Shown: positions 46,295-55,368 of the stretch, piece by piece
How positions within the stretch are numbered: position 1 is the stretch's first letter
Layout of the letters: each line of letters opens with the position of its first letter
DNA from: Streptomyces sp. NBC_00390
GTDB lineage: Bacteria > Actinomycetota > Actinomycetes > Streptomycetales > Streptomycetaceae
Reading direction: 5' to 3'
Assembly (NCBI RefSeq): GCF_036057275.1
Contig: NZ_CP107945.1
Coordinates: forward strand, 6,386,001-6,450,000
Length of the DNA: 64,000 bases
Program-made: the position numbers and the translations under genes
Notes under the pieces: model-generated
What the model was told of the DNA's origin: nothing
Seen by the model: the letters and a program-made list of their open reading frames with translations, nothing else
Database searches by the model: none

Positions 46295-48424
46295 ATGCGG
46301 CCCGTTTCCAAGATCGAACGTACGGTGGCGCCCTTCGAGGTCGTCAGCCACTACCAGCCCAGCGGCGACCAGCCGACCGCCATCGCCGACCTGGAGCGGC
46401 GTATCCGCGCAGGTGAGAGGGATGTCGTCCTGCTCGGTGCGACCGGCACCGGTAAGTCGGCGACCACCGCCTGGATGATCGAGAAGCTCCAGCGCCCCAC
46501 TCTCGTGATGGCGCCGAACAAGACCCTGGCCGCCCAGCTTGCGAACGAATTCCGCGAACTGCTGCCGAACAACGCGGTCGAGTACTTCGTCTCGTACTAC
46601 GACTACTACCAGCCCGAGGCGTACGTCCCGCAGTCGGACACCTACATCGAGAAGGACTCCTCGATCAACGAGGAAGTGGAGCGCCTGCGCCACTCCGCGA
46701 CGAACTCCCTGCTGACCAGGCGGGACGTCGTCGTGGTCGCCTCCGTCTCGTGCATCTACGGCCTCGGCACACCGCAGGAGTACGTGGACCGCATGGTGCA
46801 GCTCAAGGTCGGCGACGAGATCGACCGCGACCAGCTGCTGCGCCGCTTCGTCGACATCCAGTACACGCGCAACGACATGGCGTTCCAGCGCGGCACCTTC
46901 CGGGTCCGCGGCGACACCATCGAGATCTTCCCGGTCTACGAGGAGCTCGCCGTCCGTATCGAGATGTTCGGCGACGAGATCGAGGCGCTGTCCACCCTGC
47001 ATCCTCTGACCGGTGAGATCCTCAGCGAGGACCAGTCGCTGTACGTCTTCCCGGCCAGCCACTATGTGGCCGGCCCCGAGCGCATGGAGAAGGCGGTCAA
47101 CGGTATCGAGGCCGAGCTGGAACAACGCCTCGCCGAGCTGGACAAACAGGGCAAGCTGCTCGAGTCCCAGCGGCTGCGCATGCGTACGTCGTACGACATC
47201 GAGATGATGCGCCAGATCGGCTCCTGCTCGGGCATCGAGAACTATTCGATGCACTTCGACGACCGGGAGCCCGGCTCCCCGCCCAACACCCTCCTCGACT
47301 ACTTCCCCGAGGACTTCCTGCTCGTCATCGACGAGTCGCATGTCACCGTGCCGCAGATCGGCGCCATGTACGAGGGAGACGCCTCCCGCAAGCGCACCCT
47401 GGTCGACCACGGATTCCGGCTGCCCTCGGCGCTCGACAACCGCCCGCTGAAGTGGGAGGAGTTCCAGGAGCGGATCGGCCAGACCGTCTATCTGTCCGCC
47501 ACCCCCGGCACCTACGAGCTCTCCCGCGGCGACGGCTTCGTGGAGCAGATCATCCGCCCCACCGGCCTTGTCGACCCCGAGGTCGTCGTCAAGCCCACCG
47601 AGGGACAGATCGACGACCTGGTGCACGAGATCCGCCTGCGTACGGAGAAGGACGAGAGGGTCCTGGTCACCACGCTCACCAAGAAGATGGCCGAGGACCT
47701 CACCGACTACTTCCTCGAACTGGGCATCCAGGTCCGCTACTTGCACAGCGACGTCGACACCCTGCGCCGGGTCGAGCTGCTGCGCGAGCTGCGCGCGGGC
47801 GAGTACGACGTTCTGGTCGGCATCAACCTGCTGCGTGAGGGCCTCGACCTGCCCGAGGTGTCCCTGGTGGCCATCCTCGACGCGGACAAGGAGGGCTTCC
47901 TGCGCTCCGGCACCTCGCTGATCCAGACCATCGGCCGCGCGGCGCGCAATGTCTCAGGCCAGGTCCATATGTACGCGGACAAGGTGACCGCGGCCATGGA
48001 TAAGGCGATCGAGGAGACCAACCGCCGCCGGGAGAGGCAGATCGCCTACAACACCGCCAACGGCATCGACCCCCAGCCGCTCCGCAAGAAGATCAACGAC
48101 ATCGTCGCCACCATCGCGCGTGAGGAGGTCGACACCGAGGAGCTGCTCGGCACCGGCTACCGCCAGGTCAAGGAGGGCAAACCGGGCAAGGCGGCCAAGG
48201 CGCCGGTCCCGGTGCTCGGCTCCGGCGCGGGGGCGGCAGGCCGCAAGGGGGAGGTGCTCTCCGACCGCCCGGCGGCCGAACTGGCCGGAATCATCGAGGA
48301 GATGACCGAGCGGATGCGGGCCGCGGCCGCGGAGCTCCAGTTCGAGGTGGCGGCACGGCTGCGCGACGAGGTGAGCGAGTTGAAGAAGGAACTGCGGCAG
48401 ATGAAGGAGGCGGGTCTCGCCTGA
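46295..48424 (+). CDS. uvrB: UvrABC excinuclease subunit B
   Basis: A 709-residue damage-verifying helicase-like subunit of nucleotide excision repair. Walker A is GATGTGKS; the beta-hairpin 'YYDYYQPEAYVPQSDTYIEK' and the 'VIDESHVTVPQ' box II are intact; the helicase C block 'RAARNVSGQVHMYAD' and the C-terminal UVR domain ('LQFEVAARLRDEVSELKKEL') complete the protein. ATG at 46295 has no clear SD and lies near a GTACGGTTG stretch. Confidence 0.97.
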   Translation: MRPVSKIERTVAPFEVVSHYQPSGDQPTAIADLERRIRAGERDVVLLGATGTGKSATTAWMIEKLQRPTLVMAPNKTLAAQLANEFRELLPNNAVEYFVSYYDYYQPEAYVPQSDTYIEKDSSINEEVERLRHSATNSLLTRRDVVVVASVSCIYGLGTPQEYVDRMVQLKVGDEIDRDQLLRRFVDIQYTRNDMAFQRGTFRVRGDTIEIFPVYEELAVRIEMFGDEIEALSTLHPLTGEILSEDQSLYVFPASHYVAGPERMEKAVNGIEAELEQRLAELDKQGKLLESQRLRMRTSYDIEMMRQIGSCSGIENYSMHFDDREPGSPPNTLLDYFPEDFLLVIDESHVTVPQIGAMYEGDASRKRTLVDHGFRLPSALDNRPLKWEEFQERIGQTVYLSATPGTYELSRGDGFVEQIIRPTGLVDPEVVVKPTEGQIDDLVHEIRLRTEKDERVLVTTLTKKMAEDLTDYFLELGIQVRYLHSDVDTLRRVELLRELRAGEYDVLVGINLLREGLDLPEVSLVAILDADKEGFLRSGTSLIQTIGRAARNVSGQVHMYADKVTAAMDKAIEETNRRRERQIAYNTANGIDPQPLRKKINDIVATIAREEVDTEELLGTGYRQVKEGKPGKAAKAPVPVLGSGAGAAGRKGEVLSDRPAAELAGIIEEMTERMRAAAAELQFEVAARLRDEVSELKKELRQMKEAGLA

Positions 48425-48556
48425 GCCCCGCACACCAGGTGTGTTGCAAGACCGACACAAAAAACGACCAACTGTGCTGCGCTGTTGGAGTGACTGCGTA
48501 GGGTGCTGGACAACCGCACATATGGGCGGCGGCAAATACTAAGAAGGGGACAGCGC

Positions 48557-49135
48557 GTGACGGTCAACATGACCAAGGGTCAGGCCATCAGCCTGCAGAA
48601 GAGCGACGGGGGGACCCTCACCTCGGTGCGGATGGGGCTCGGCTGGCAGGCGGCGCCTCGCCGCGGTCTGTTCGGTTCGCGCACCCGTGAGATCGATCTC
48701 GACGCGTCGGCGGTGCTGTTCGCCGACAAGCAGCCGGTGGACGTGGTCTTCTTCCGCCACCTGGTCAGCGATGACGGCTCGGTCAAGCACACGGGTGACA
48801 ACCTGGTCGGCGGCGCGGGCTCGGGCGGCGACGACGAGGCGATCCTCGTCGATCTGCAGCGGGTGCCGGTCCACATCGACCAGATCGTCTTCACGGTGAA
48901 CTCGTTCACCGGCCAGACGTTCCAGGAGGTGCAGAACGCCTTCTGCCGCATCGTCGACGAGAGCAACGGCCAGGAGCTGGCCCGCTACACCCTGGACGGC
49001 GGCGGCCAGTACACCGCGCAGATCATGGCAAAGGTGCACCGCGTCGGCGGCGGCTGGAAGATGACGGCTCTGGGCAACCCGGCCAACGGCCGGACGTTCC
49101 AGGACCTGATGCCGTCCATCCTGCCGCACCTGTAA
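48557..49135 (+). CDS. TerD family protein
   Basis: A 192-residue calcium-binding stress protein of the tellurium-resistance TerD family ('MTKGQAISLQK', 'DLDASAVLF...FFRHLVSDDGSVKHTGDNLVG', 'VFTVNSFTGQTFQEVQNAFCRI'). The acidic 'GDDEAILVDL' region fits the calcium sites. GTG at 48557 follows AAGGGGA. It starts a group with another TerD-like gene and terC. Confidence 0.9.
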   Translation: MTVNMTKGQAISLQKSDGGTLTSVRMGLGWQAAPRRGLFGSRTREIDLDASAVLFADKQPVDVVFFRHLVSDDGSVKHTGDNLVGGAGSGGDDEAILVDLQRVPVHIDQIVFTVNSFTGQTFQEVQNAFCRIVDESNGQELARYTLDGGGQYTAQIMAKVHRVGGGWKMTALGNPANGRTFQDLMPSILPHL

Positions 49136-49278
49136 GTACGGCCCGCGCGGACGGACACGCAGCTCCCGGGGGCACAGCCGCCGGGAGCTGCACCGCGTAC
49201 CACGCACCGCGATTGACGCACGGTGAGCTGCTCACCGTGCCGACGACCACAAGCGCACAGCACCGAGGAGACAGAGCG

Positions 49279-51279
49279 ATGACGGCCGAGCTGGTCCGGG
49301 GGCAGAACCACCCCCTGCCCGACACCCGCCTGCAGATCCGGGTGTCGGCGGGCCATCCAGTGCTGGCCTGCGCCACCTGCTCCGACGCGCAGGGGGCCGT
49401 CGACGACGGCGCGATCGCCTACCCCGGAGCCGCCGCGCTGCCCGGGATCGAGGTGCCCGGGCAGGCCACCGAGGCGCCCCGGTTCAGCATCGACCTGGAC
49501 GCGGTGCCCGATGCGGTGGACCAGGTCAATGTGCTGCTCGCGCTCCCGGAGGCATCGGGCGGGCCGGCCCACTTCGGTGCCACCGCAGCCCCCTTCCTCG
49601 CCGTCGTCGGCCAGGACGACGCCGAGTTGGTCAGCTTCACCATCACCGGACTGGACAGCGAGACCGCGCTGGTCGCCGTCGAGCTGTACCGCCGCCAGGG
49701 CGCCTGGAAGATCCGCGCCGTCGGCCAGGGGTACGCGGGCGGACTGGCCGCGCTGCTCAGGGACCAGGGCATGGACGGAGCCGACCGGATCGCGGCGGCC
49801 GTCCAGGAGAAGGCCGCGTCCCGCTCGCCGCGTACGGAACCGGCCCGGCTGCGTACGAGCGGCGGCGACGCCCACGCCGCTCAGGGCACCCCCGCACCGG
49901 GCCCCGACCAGTCGGCGCCGGCGGACGCCACCCTCGCGGCCGGCAGTGCCCTCCCCGACGACTTCCCGCTCGCCGGCCCTCAGCCCGCCACCGCCGGCGG
50001 CGCCACCGGGCCCCAGCAGACGCCCACCGCCGACGCCCCGCAGACGCCCAGCGGTGGCCCCATCAACTACGCGCATCCGCGCCGGCAGTCCACCGCGCCC
50101 CCGCCGCCGCCTCCGGCCGCACAGCCCGGCGAGCCGGGCCGCCCGCCCGTGCCCGTGGCCGGCGACGCCACCGGCTGGTCGATGGAGGAGCGCCTGTACA
50201 ACCAGGTGTGGGGCATGTTCGAGGACTACGCCCGTGCGGTGGCCGCCTACCGCAGCGCGGTCGAATTCGCCGAGAACCGTATGGAGCAGGAGCTCGACCA
50301 TGTCCTGTCCGACCCGCGAAGCCGGATCGGCGGCACCGGTGACGCGGCCCGCGAGGCGGCGCGCGCCAAGTGCGAGCAGCTCACCGACCAGGCCCGTCAG
50401 GTCCTCGACCGCGACCTCGCCCAGCTGGCGGCCGAGTCGGAGGTCGTCGAGCCGGCCCTGCCTCCCGCCTTTGCCCGCTGGGACAACCCCACCTGGCACG
50501 CCTACCGGGTCCCGATGGAGATCCCCATGGCGCTGCGCATCGGCGATCTCCATCTGCCCGAGAGCCCCGAGCTGCGCATCCCCTGTCTCGTACGGCTGCC
50601 GCTGGAGCGCGGGCTGTGGGTCGACAGCGGACGGGGCGGATCGGAAGGCGCGCTGATGATGGACGACGCCCAGCTGCGCCGCCTCGCCGTCGACTGCGCG
50701 GTCGCGCACGCGGCCCGGCTGCTCGCCGTCTATCCGCCCGGCGAGTTCTCCGTGCATGTCATCGACCCTGCCCGCTCCGCGGCCGCGTCGCTCGCCCCGC
50801 TCGTCGCCTCCGGGGTGCTGGCGGCGCCGCCCGCCGCCGGCGCCCAGGGCGTCAGCGACGTGCTGGCGAAGCTCACCCAGCGCGTGGACCTGGTGTCGAT
50901 GGCGATGCGCGGGGGCGCGGCCGACGCGCTGCCGCCCGGCTTCGACACCGGTGAGCAGCTGCTGATCGTCAATGACTTCCCGCACGGCTTCGACGATCGC
51001 GCGGTCACCCAGCTGCGCTATCTCGCCGACGAGGGCCCGGCCGTCGGCGTCCATCTGATGATGGTCGCCGACCGCGAGGACGCGAGCGCGTACGGCCCGG
51101 TGCTGGACCCGCTGTGGCGCTCCCTGCTGCGCGTCACGCCGGTCCCGGACGACCACCTTGCCGACCCGTGGGTGCGGCATGCCTGGACGTACGAGCCGCC
51201 GATGGTGCCGTCGGGCAGCGACGTGCTGCGCCAGGTTCTGGACCAGGTGGCCACGGCCCGCCGTTCCTGGAACCGCTGA
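49279..51279 (+). CDS. Large TerD-like protein with a C-terminal degenerate ATPase-like module
   Basis: A 666-residue protein. Residues ~1-185 hold a shortened TerD-like fold ('DDAELVSFTITGLDSETALVAVELYRRQGAWKIRAVGQGYAGGLAALLRDQG' spans its end). A ~115-residue Pro/Ala/Gly-rich linker follows, then a helical section ('EERLYNQVWGMFEDYARAVAAYRSAVEFAENRMEQEL') and a C-terminal ~270 residues reminiscent of FtsK/HerA-type alpha/beta modules ('PCLVRLPLERGLWVDSG') but without a Walker A loop. It may be a ligand-sensing scaffold. ATG at 49279 follows GAGGAGACAG. Confidence 0.75.
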   Translation: MTAELVRGQNHPLPDTRLQIRVSAGHPVLACATCSDAQGAVDDGAIAYPGAAALPGIEVPGQATEAPRFSIDLDAVPDAVDQVNVLLALPEASGGPAHFGATAAPFLAVVGQDDAELVSFTITGLDSETALVAVELYRRQGAWKIRAVGQGYAGGLAALLRDQGMDGADRIAAAVQEKAASRSPRTEPARLRTSGGDAHAAQGTPAPGPDQSAPADATLAAGSALPDDFPLAGPQPATAGGATGPQQTPTADAPQTPSGGPINYAHPRRQSTAPPPPPPAAQPGEPGRPPVPVAGDATGWSMEERLYNQVWGMFEDYARAVAAYRSAVEFAENRMEQELDHVLSDPRSRIGGTGDAAREAARAKCEQLTDQARQVLDRDLAQLAAESEVVEPALPPAFARWDNPTWHAYRVPMEIPMALRIGDLHLPESPELRIPCLVRLPLERGLWVDSGRGGSEGALMMDDAQLRRLAVDCAVAHAARLLAVYPPGEFSVHVIDPARSAAASLAPLVASGVLAAPPAAGAQGVSDVLAKLTQRVDLVSMAMRGGAADALPPGFDTGEQLLIVNDFPHGFDDRAVTQLRYLADEGPAVGVHLMMVADREDASAYGPVLDPLWRSLLRVTPVPDDHLADPWVRHAWTYEPPMVPSGSDVLRQVLDQVATARRSWNR

Positions 51280-51385
51280 GCCGCCCTCGGCCCCTTTCCT
51301 GGTCCAGTCACTGACCTGCGTATTTGAGGAGCGCTTTACCTCAACCTTTACCTTTCATTGGGCTTCCCTGTACTGTTCTTTGCGC

Positions 51386-51498
51386 GGAGGGGAGTACTCC
51401 CGACTCGCGGCGTGCCCGTCAGTACGGACAGACAGAGAAGTCCCGGGGCGCCGGCCCGTGGTTGCGGCATCGCGTCGCCCCGGGTGGAAGAGACCTCC
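51386..51498 (+). ncRNA. yybP-ykoY (manganese) riboswitch upstream of terC
   Basis: The leader contains GGAGGGGAGTA near 51386 and GGTGGAAGAGACCTCC at 51483-51498; GGAGG (51386-51390) pairs with CCTCC (51494-51498) as the closing P1 stem. These are the conserved blocks of the yybP-ykoY class, which senses manganese. It sits 45 bases before a TerC-family gene, the classic target. The gap 51280-51385 before it holds A+T-richer promoter-like sequence but no gene. Confidence 0.82.
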
Positions 51499-51543
51499 GG
51501 CAGCGACGACGCTGATCAATAGCCGTACGACGCCGGAGGCGCA

Positions 51544-52566
51544 GTGGACGTTTCATTGAACATGTGGGTGCTGACCATTCTCGGTCTGAGCGCCCTGATC
51601 GCGGTCGACTTCTTCATCGGGCGCAAGCCCCACGACGTGTCCATGAAGGAAGCGGGCATCTGGACCGTCGTCTGGATCGTGCTCGCCGCACTCTTCGGCC
51701 TGGGCCTGCTGGTGTTCGGTGAGCGCCAGGCGTCGGGCGAGTTCTTCGCGGGCTTCATCACCGAGAAGTCGCTCAGTGTCGACAACCTCTTCGTGTTCGT
51801 CCTGATCATGGCGAAGTTCGCGGTGCCGTCCCACCTGCAGCAGCGCGTACTGCTCGTCGGTGTGCTGATCGCGCTGGTACTGCGGGCCATCTTCATCGCG
51901 GCCGGCGCCGCGATCATCGCCAGCTTCTCCTGGGTCTTCTACATCTTCGGCGCGTTCCTGATCTACACCGCCTGGAAGCTCATCCAGGAGGCGCGCTCGG
52001 ACGAGGAGGAGGACGAGTTCGAGGAGAACAGGCTCCTCAAGTCCATCGAGAAGAGGTTCGGGGTCGCCGACCGGTACCACGGCACCAAGCTCTTCATCCG
52101 GGTCAACGGCAAGCGCGTCCTGACCCCGCTGATGGTGGTCATGCTCGCCATCGGCACGACCGATGTGCTCTTCGCGCTGGACTCGATCCCCGCGATCTTC
52201 GGCCTGACCCAGGACCCGTACATCGTCTTCACCGCCAACGCCTTCGCCCTCATGGGTCTGCGGCAGCTGTACTTCCTCATCGGCGGACTGCTCAAGAAGC
52301 TCGTCCACCTCAGCTACGGCCTGTCGGTGATCCTCGGCTTCATCGGCGTGAAGCTGGTGCTGCACGCCTTGCACGAGAGCGGAGTGCACGTCCCGGAGAT
52401 CTCCATCCCCTTCTCGCTGGCCTTCATCTGCGGCGTGCTGATCATCACCACGATCACCAGCCTCATCGCCTCCAAGAAGCAGTCCGAGCGCGAAGCGGCC
52501 GAGGAAGCCCAAAAGGCCGGGGTCCAGGGCCCCGGGGAGTCGGACAAGGACAGCGTCGACGCCTGA
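51544..52566 (+). CDS. TerC family membrane protein (probable manganese exporter)
   Basis: A 340-residue protein with about nine membrane segments and the TerC hallmarks 'ITEKSLSVDNLFVF' and 'LAIGTTDVLFALDSIPAIFGLTQDPYIVF', which carry the conserved Asp residues of the ion path. The C-terminal 40 residues are charged and soluble. GTG at 51544 follows CCGGAGGC. The upstream manganese riboswitch supports a role in Mn(II) efflux or metallation of exported proteins. The two TerD-like genes upstream form a Ter-type neighbourhood. Confidence 0.92.
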   Translation: MDVSLNMWVLTILGLSALIAVDFFIGRKPHDVSMKEAGIWTVVWIVLAALFGLGLLVFGERQASGEFFAGFITEKSLSVDNLFVFVLIMAKFAVPSHLQQRVLLVGVLIALVLRAIFIAAGAAIIASFSWVFYIFGAFLIYTAWKLIQEARSDEEEDEFEENRLLKSIEKRFGVADRYHGTKLFIRVNGKRVLTPLMVVMLAIGTTDVLFALDSIPAIFGLTQDPYIVFTANAFALMGLRQLYFLIGGLLKKLVHLSYGLSVILGFIGVKLVLHALHESGVHVPEISIPFSLAFICGVLIITTITSLIASKKQSEREAAEEAQKAGVQGPGESDKDSVDA

Positions 52567-52593
52567 CGGCCCCGACGAGGCACCAACACCCCC

Positions 52594-52637
52594 GACCGGC
52601 GGGTGCGGACGGCAGAGCCGTTTCGCACCCGCCGGTC
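52594..52637 (+). terminator. Strong terminator after terC
   Basis: A perfect 14-bp outer stem (GACCGGCGGGTGCG with CGCACCCGCCGGTC) encloses a second 5-bp hairpin (ACGGC-AGA-GCCGT). Confidence 0.85.
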
Positions 52638-52706
52638 CCGGTGTACGGGCCCGACTCTCGGGGGAGGGGGAGGCACGCGGCGCGGCACCCTTCCGCATAC
52701 CGTTGC

Positions 52707-52769
52707 GTACGACGTACGACGTACGACGTACGACGTACGACGTACGACGCACGACGCACGACGCACGAC
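52707..52769 (+). repeat. 7-bp tandem repeat (nine units)
   Basis: Six head-to-tail copies of GTACGAC are followed by three of GCACGAC, 63 bp in all. The tract lies between the terC terminator and the hydrolase start, about 40 bp before the latter. Any open frame through it is an artefact, since 21 bp encode a seven-residue repeat. Copy number is probably variable between strains. Confidence 0.9.
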
Positions 52770-52808
52770 GACGGTGGACGACCGTCCCGAGCCGACACGA
52801 CCGAGGAC

Positions 52809-53561
52809 ATGACACCCCGACGCACACGCCGGCAAGAGCCCGCGCCCGCCGCCCCCCTCACATTGAGCATCGACCGGACCGCCCAGCCGCCCCGGGCAGC
52901 GGTCCTGTTGCTGCACGGCGGCCGGGCCGACGGCCTCGAGCCGCCCTCCGGCCTCAACCTGCCCGGCGTGCGGATGCACCCCTTCGCACGGGCCGTCGCC
53001 CGTGCCACCGCCGGGCACGACATCGTGCTCGGCCGCGTCCGTTACGGCCACCGGGGCTGGAACGGCACGCGGGCCGACGCCGGACGTGACGCCCTCAGCG
53101 CCCTGGACGAACTCGCCCTGCTGACCGGCCCCGTGCCCACTCTGCTGGTCGGCCACTCGATGGGCGGGCGCGCCGCACTGCACGCCGGCGGACATCCGCT
53201 GGTGACCGGCGTCGTGGGCCTTGCCCCCTGGTGCCCCGAGGGTGAACCGGTGGACCACCTCGCGGACCGCCGCGTCGTACTGCTGCACGGTGACCGGGAC
53301 CGGGTGACCGACCCGCAGGAGACCTGGGCGTTCGCCACCAGGGCCCGCGCCGCGGGGGCCGAGGTGTGCGCGCTGCGCATGGCCGGCGGCGATCACGCCA
53401 TGCTGCGCCGCGCCGGCGAATGGCACTCGCTCACCACCCGCGTGGTGACGGGTCTGCTGGGGCTGGGGCCGCTGCCGCCGGTGATCGCGAGGAGCTTCGA
53501 GGGCGCGGGCGCCGCCGAGCCGACCGACGCCACGGACGCGACGGACGCCGCGGGCGGCTAG
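52809..53561 (+). CDS. Alpha/beta-hydrolase
   Basis: A 250-residue hydrolase. 'AAVLLLHGGRADG' is the oxyanion strand, 'LLVGHSMGGRAALHAGG' holds the nucleophile Ser in GHSMGG, 'VVLLHGDRDRVTDP' carries the acid Asp and 'GDHAMLRR' the His. The substrate is unknown. The C-terminus has a short Thr-Asp-Ala repeat ('PTDATDATDAAGG') and ends exactly where the MITE-like element begins, so the tail may be element-influenced. ATG at 52809 has only a weak GAGGA site. Confidence 0.82.
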   Translation: MTPRRTRRQEPAPAAPLTLSIDRTAQPPRAAVLLLHGGRADGLEPPSGLNLPGVRMHPFARAVARATAGHDIVLGRVRYGHRGWNGTRADAGRDALSALDELALLTGPVPTLLVGHSMGGRAALHAGGHPLVTGVVGLAPWCPEGEPVDHLADRRVVLLHGDRDRVTDPQETWAFATRARAAGAEVCALRMAGGDHAMLRRAGEWHSLTTRVVTGLLGLGPLPPVIARSFEGAGAAEPTDATDATDAAGG

Positions 53562-53790
53562 GCCGTGTCTGACATATCCCGCCTGGTGCGCGACGCCCGG
53601 CACGCCCTCCCCCGGAGCTTCGCCTGGGGTACTCCCAGCTGTGTTGTCGGAGTCATCCACGTACGTCCAGTACGAGGATGTTCTCCCCCAGCCTCCGGCC
53701 GGGCGGTACCCCCACCGCCTTGCGATTGCAGGCACCGGACGCCGCGCACCCCGCATTGCGGGCGGACGGTGCTATTTGTTCAGACATGGC
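53562..53790 (+). mobile_element. MITE-like palindromic element
   Basis: A 229-bp non-coding segment bounded by imperfect inverted ends: GCCGTGTCTGACA at 53562 and, on the other strand from 53790, GCCATGTCTGAACA. Further inside, GGTGCGCGACGCCCGG (from about 53585) has a matching inverted copy near 53732, and CATCCACGTAC/GTACGAGGATG form the centre, so most of the element can fold on itself. There is no transposase. It fits a small non-autonomous insertion element; no clear target duplication is visible. Confidence 0.55.
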
Positions 53791-53824
53791 TCAGGGCCTC
53801 GGGCGTCCGGCGCGTGCCGTCCGT

Positions 53825-54481
53825 CTACCAGCCGCGCTCGCGCCACGTGGGCAGCTGCGGCCTCTCGTTGCCGAGAGTGGTGTCCTTTCCGTGGCCCGGG
53901 TAGACCCAGGTCTCGTCCGGGAGTGCGTCGAAGAGCTTCTTCTCGACCCCGTCGATGAGGCTCGCGAAGGCCTCCGGGTCCTTGCGGGTGTTGCCGACCC
54001 CACCGGGGAACAGGCAGTCGCCCGTGAAGACGTGCGGATGGCCGTGCGGGTCGTCGTAGACGAGCGCGATCGAGCCCGGGGTGTGGCCGATCAGATGACG
54101 GGCGACCAGCTCGACCCTGCCCACCCGGATCGTGTCGCCGTCCTCGACGGGCACATCGGTCGGGACGGGGATGCCGTCGGCGTCGTACCGCCCGGCGTAG
54201 GTACGCGCGCCGGTCTCGCGGACCACCTCGGCCAGCGCCTGCCAGTGGTCGGCGTGCTGGTGCGTGGTGACCACCGACGCGATGGAGTCGTCGCCGATGA
54301 ACCCCAGCAACGTCTCCGGCTCGGCCGCCGCGTCGATCAGCAGCTGCTCGCCGGTGGCCCGGCAGCGCAGCAGATAGGCGTTGTTGTCCATCGGTCCGAC
54401 CGCGACCTTCGAGATCATCAGGTCAGTCAGTTCGTGTACGTCCGCAGGGCCGCCGACCTTCACCACTCCGCTGTACGTCAT
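53825..54481 (-). CDS. MBL-fold metallo-hydrolase
   Basis: A 218-residue glyoxalase-II-like hydrolase. The metal motif T-H-Q-H-A-D-H (His74, His76, Asp78, His79) is followed by His in 'IGHTPGSIAL', Asp in 'FTGDCLFPGGVG' and His in 'VYPGHGKDT'. It likely hydrolyses a thioester or similar bond. It is followed nine bases upstream by the mycothiol-dependent enzyme gene, consistent with a shared thiol-detoxification role. Confidence 0.9.
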   Translation of the reverse strand: MTYSGVVKVGGPADVHELTDLMISKVAVGPMDNNAYLLRCRATGEQLLIDAAAEPETLLGFIGDDSIASVVTTHQHADHWQALAEVVRETGARTYAGRYDADGIPVPTDVPVEDGDTIRVGRVELVARHLIGHTPGSIALVYDDPHGHPHVFTGDCLFPGGVGNTRKDPEAFASLIDGVEKKLFDALPDETWVYPGHGKDTTLGNERPQLPTWRERGW

Positions 54482-54490
54482 GGACTCAGC

Positions 54491-55174
54491 CTATAGCGGG
54501 GGCAGTGCGGGCAGCAGGCCTCCGGAGACCTCCAGCGCCGCGCCGTCCCGCCGGCCCGCGAGCCAGCCCAGCACGTCCGCCGCCGGGCCCGAGACGGTGA
54601 CCGGGGTGCCGCCGGGGCCGCCGGTGTGCCACTCGCCGGCGTCGGTCAGGATGCGGGTCGGCGGGACGTCCGCGTGCCCGCTGAAACGCTGCGCGAGGAA
54701 GTCGGTCTCCCGCTCCGTGAACTCCTTCGGCAGGTCCTCGAGCTCGTAGCCGATGTCCAGGTCGACATGGTGCAGCTCGACCTCGACGAGACGCCGGAAC
54801 GGCAGCCGGGAGGCGCTGTCGGTCACACCGTTGCGGAGCTCGACCGTCCGTGACCAGTCGGTGTCCCGCTCTCCGGCGGCCTGGATGCGGTCGGCGCTCG
54901 CGCGGAGGTCGGCGAGCTGCTCGGTGAGAGGGCGGGGGGCGTCGCGCTCGATATCGGCCTCGCGCGCCGCAGCGCTCTCGTACATGGGGCGGCCCTCGAG
55001 CACATTGACGAGGGCGTCGGCGTTACGGGCCAGGTGGGCCAGGACATGGCCGCGGGTCCAGCCCGGCAGCCGTGACGGTCCGCTCGTGGCGGCGTTGTCC
55101 AGAGCGGCGGCTGCGGTGAGCAGTCGCTCGGTGGCTTCGTGTACAGCGTCCAGGTCGCGCTTGGGATCGATCAT
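54491..55174 (-). CDS. Mycothiol-dependent maleylpyruvate isomerase-like enzyme
   Basis: A 227-residue DinB/MDMPI-fold protein ('RLPGWTRGHVLAHLARNADALVNVL' with the metal His, 'VEVELHHVDLDIGYELEDLP' with the second metal site). These enzymes use mycothiol, the actinobacterial thiol, to isomerise or detoxify small electrophiles. The gene is upstream of the metallo-hydrolase gene in the same direction, so the two are likely co-transcribed. Confidence 0.85.
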   Translation of the reverse strand: MIDPKRDLDAVHEATERLLTAAAALDNAATSGPSRLPGWTRGHVLAHLARNADALVNVLEGRPMYESAAAREADIERDAPRPLTEQLADLRASADRIQAAGERDTDWSRTVELRNGVTDSASRLPFRRLVEVELHHVDLDIGYELEDLPKEFTERETDFLAQRFSGHADVPPTRILTDAGEWHTGGPGGTPVTVSGPAADVLGWLAGRRDGAALEVSGGLLPALPPL

Positions 55175-55368
55175 GGTGCAGACGATAGACCCGCCACTCG
55201 ATCGGGTGAAGGTGGCCGAGCGCGTCCGCTAATCGAATGTGCGTGCTATACGCTCGGTGGAGGCATCCTTGAAAGTCAGGCATCCATCACCTGGCGGCCC
55301 CCATAGCCTGGAACAGTCTGGGACGGGGGCTGTGCCCCCCGCTTCTCTCAAGAAAGGTGCGGACCGGC

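Noticed and set aside
52641..52808. N-terminal extension of the hydrolase through the heptamer repeat
   Set aside because: The extension would be a low-complexity translation of the DNA repeat (VRRTTYD units) and the hydrolase fold starts after 52809.
55175..55368. A LexA (SOS) box upstream of uvrA
   Set aside because: CGAATGTGCGTGC near 55234 only loosely resembles the actinobacterial box and is not symmetric.
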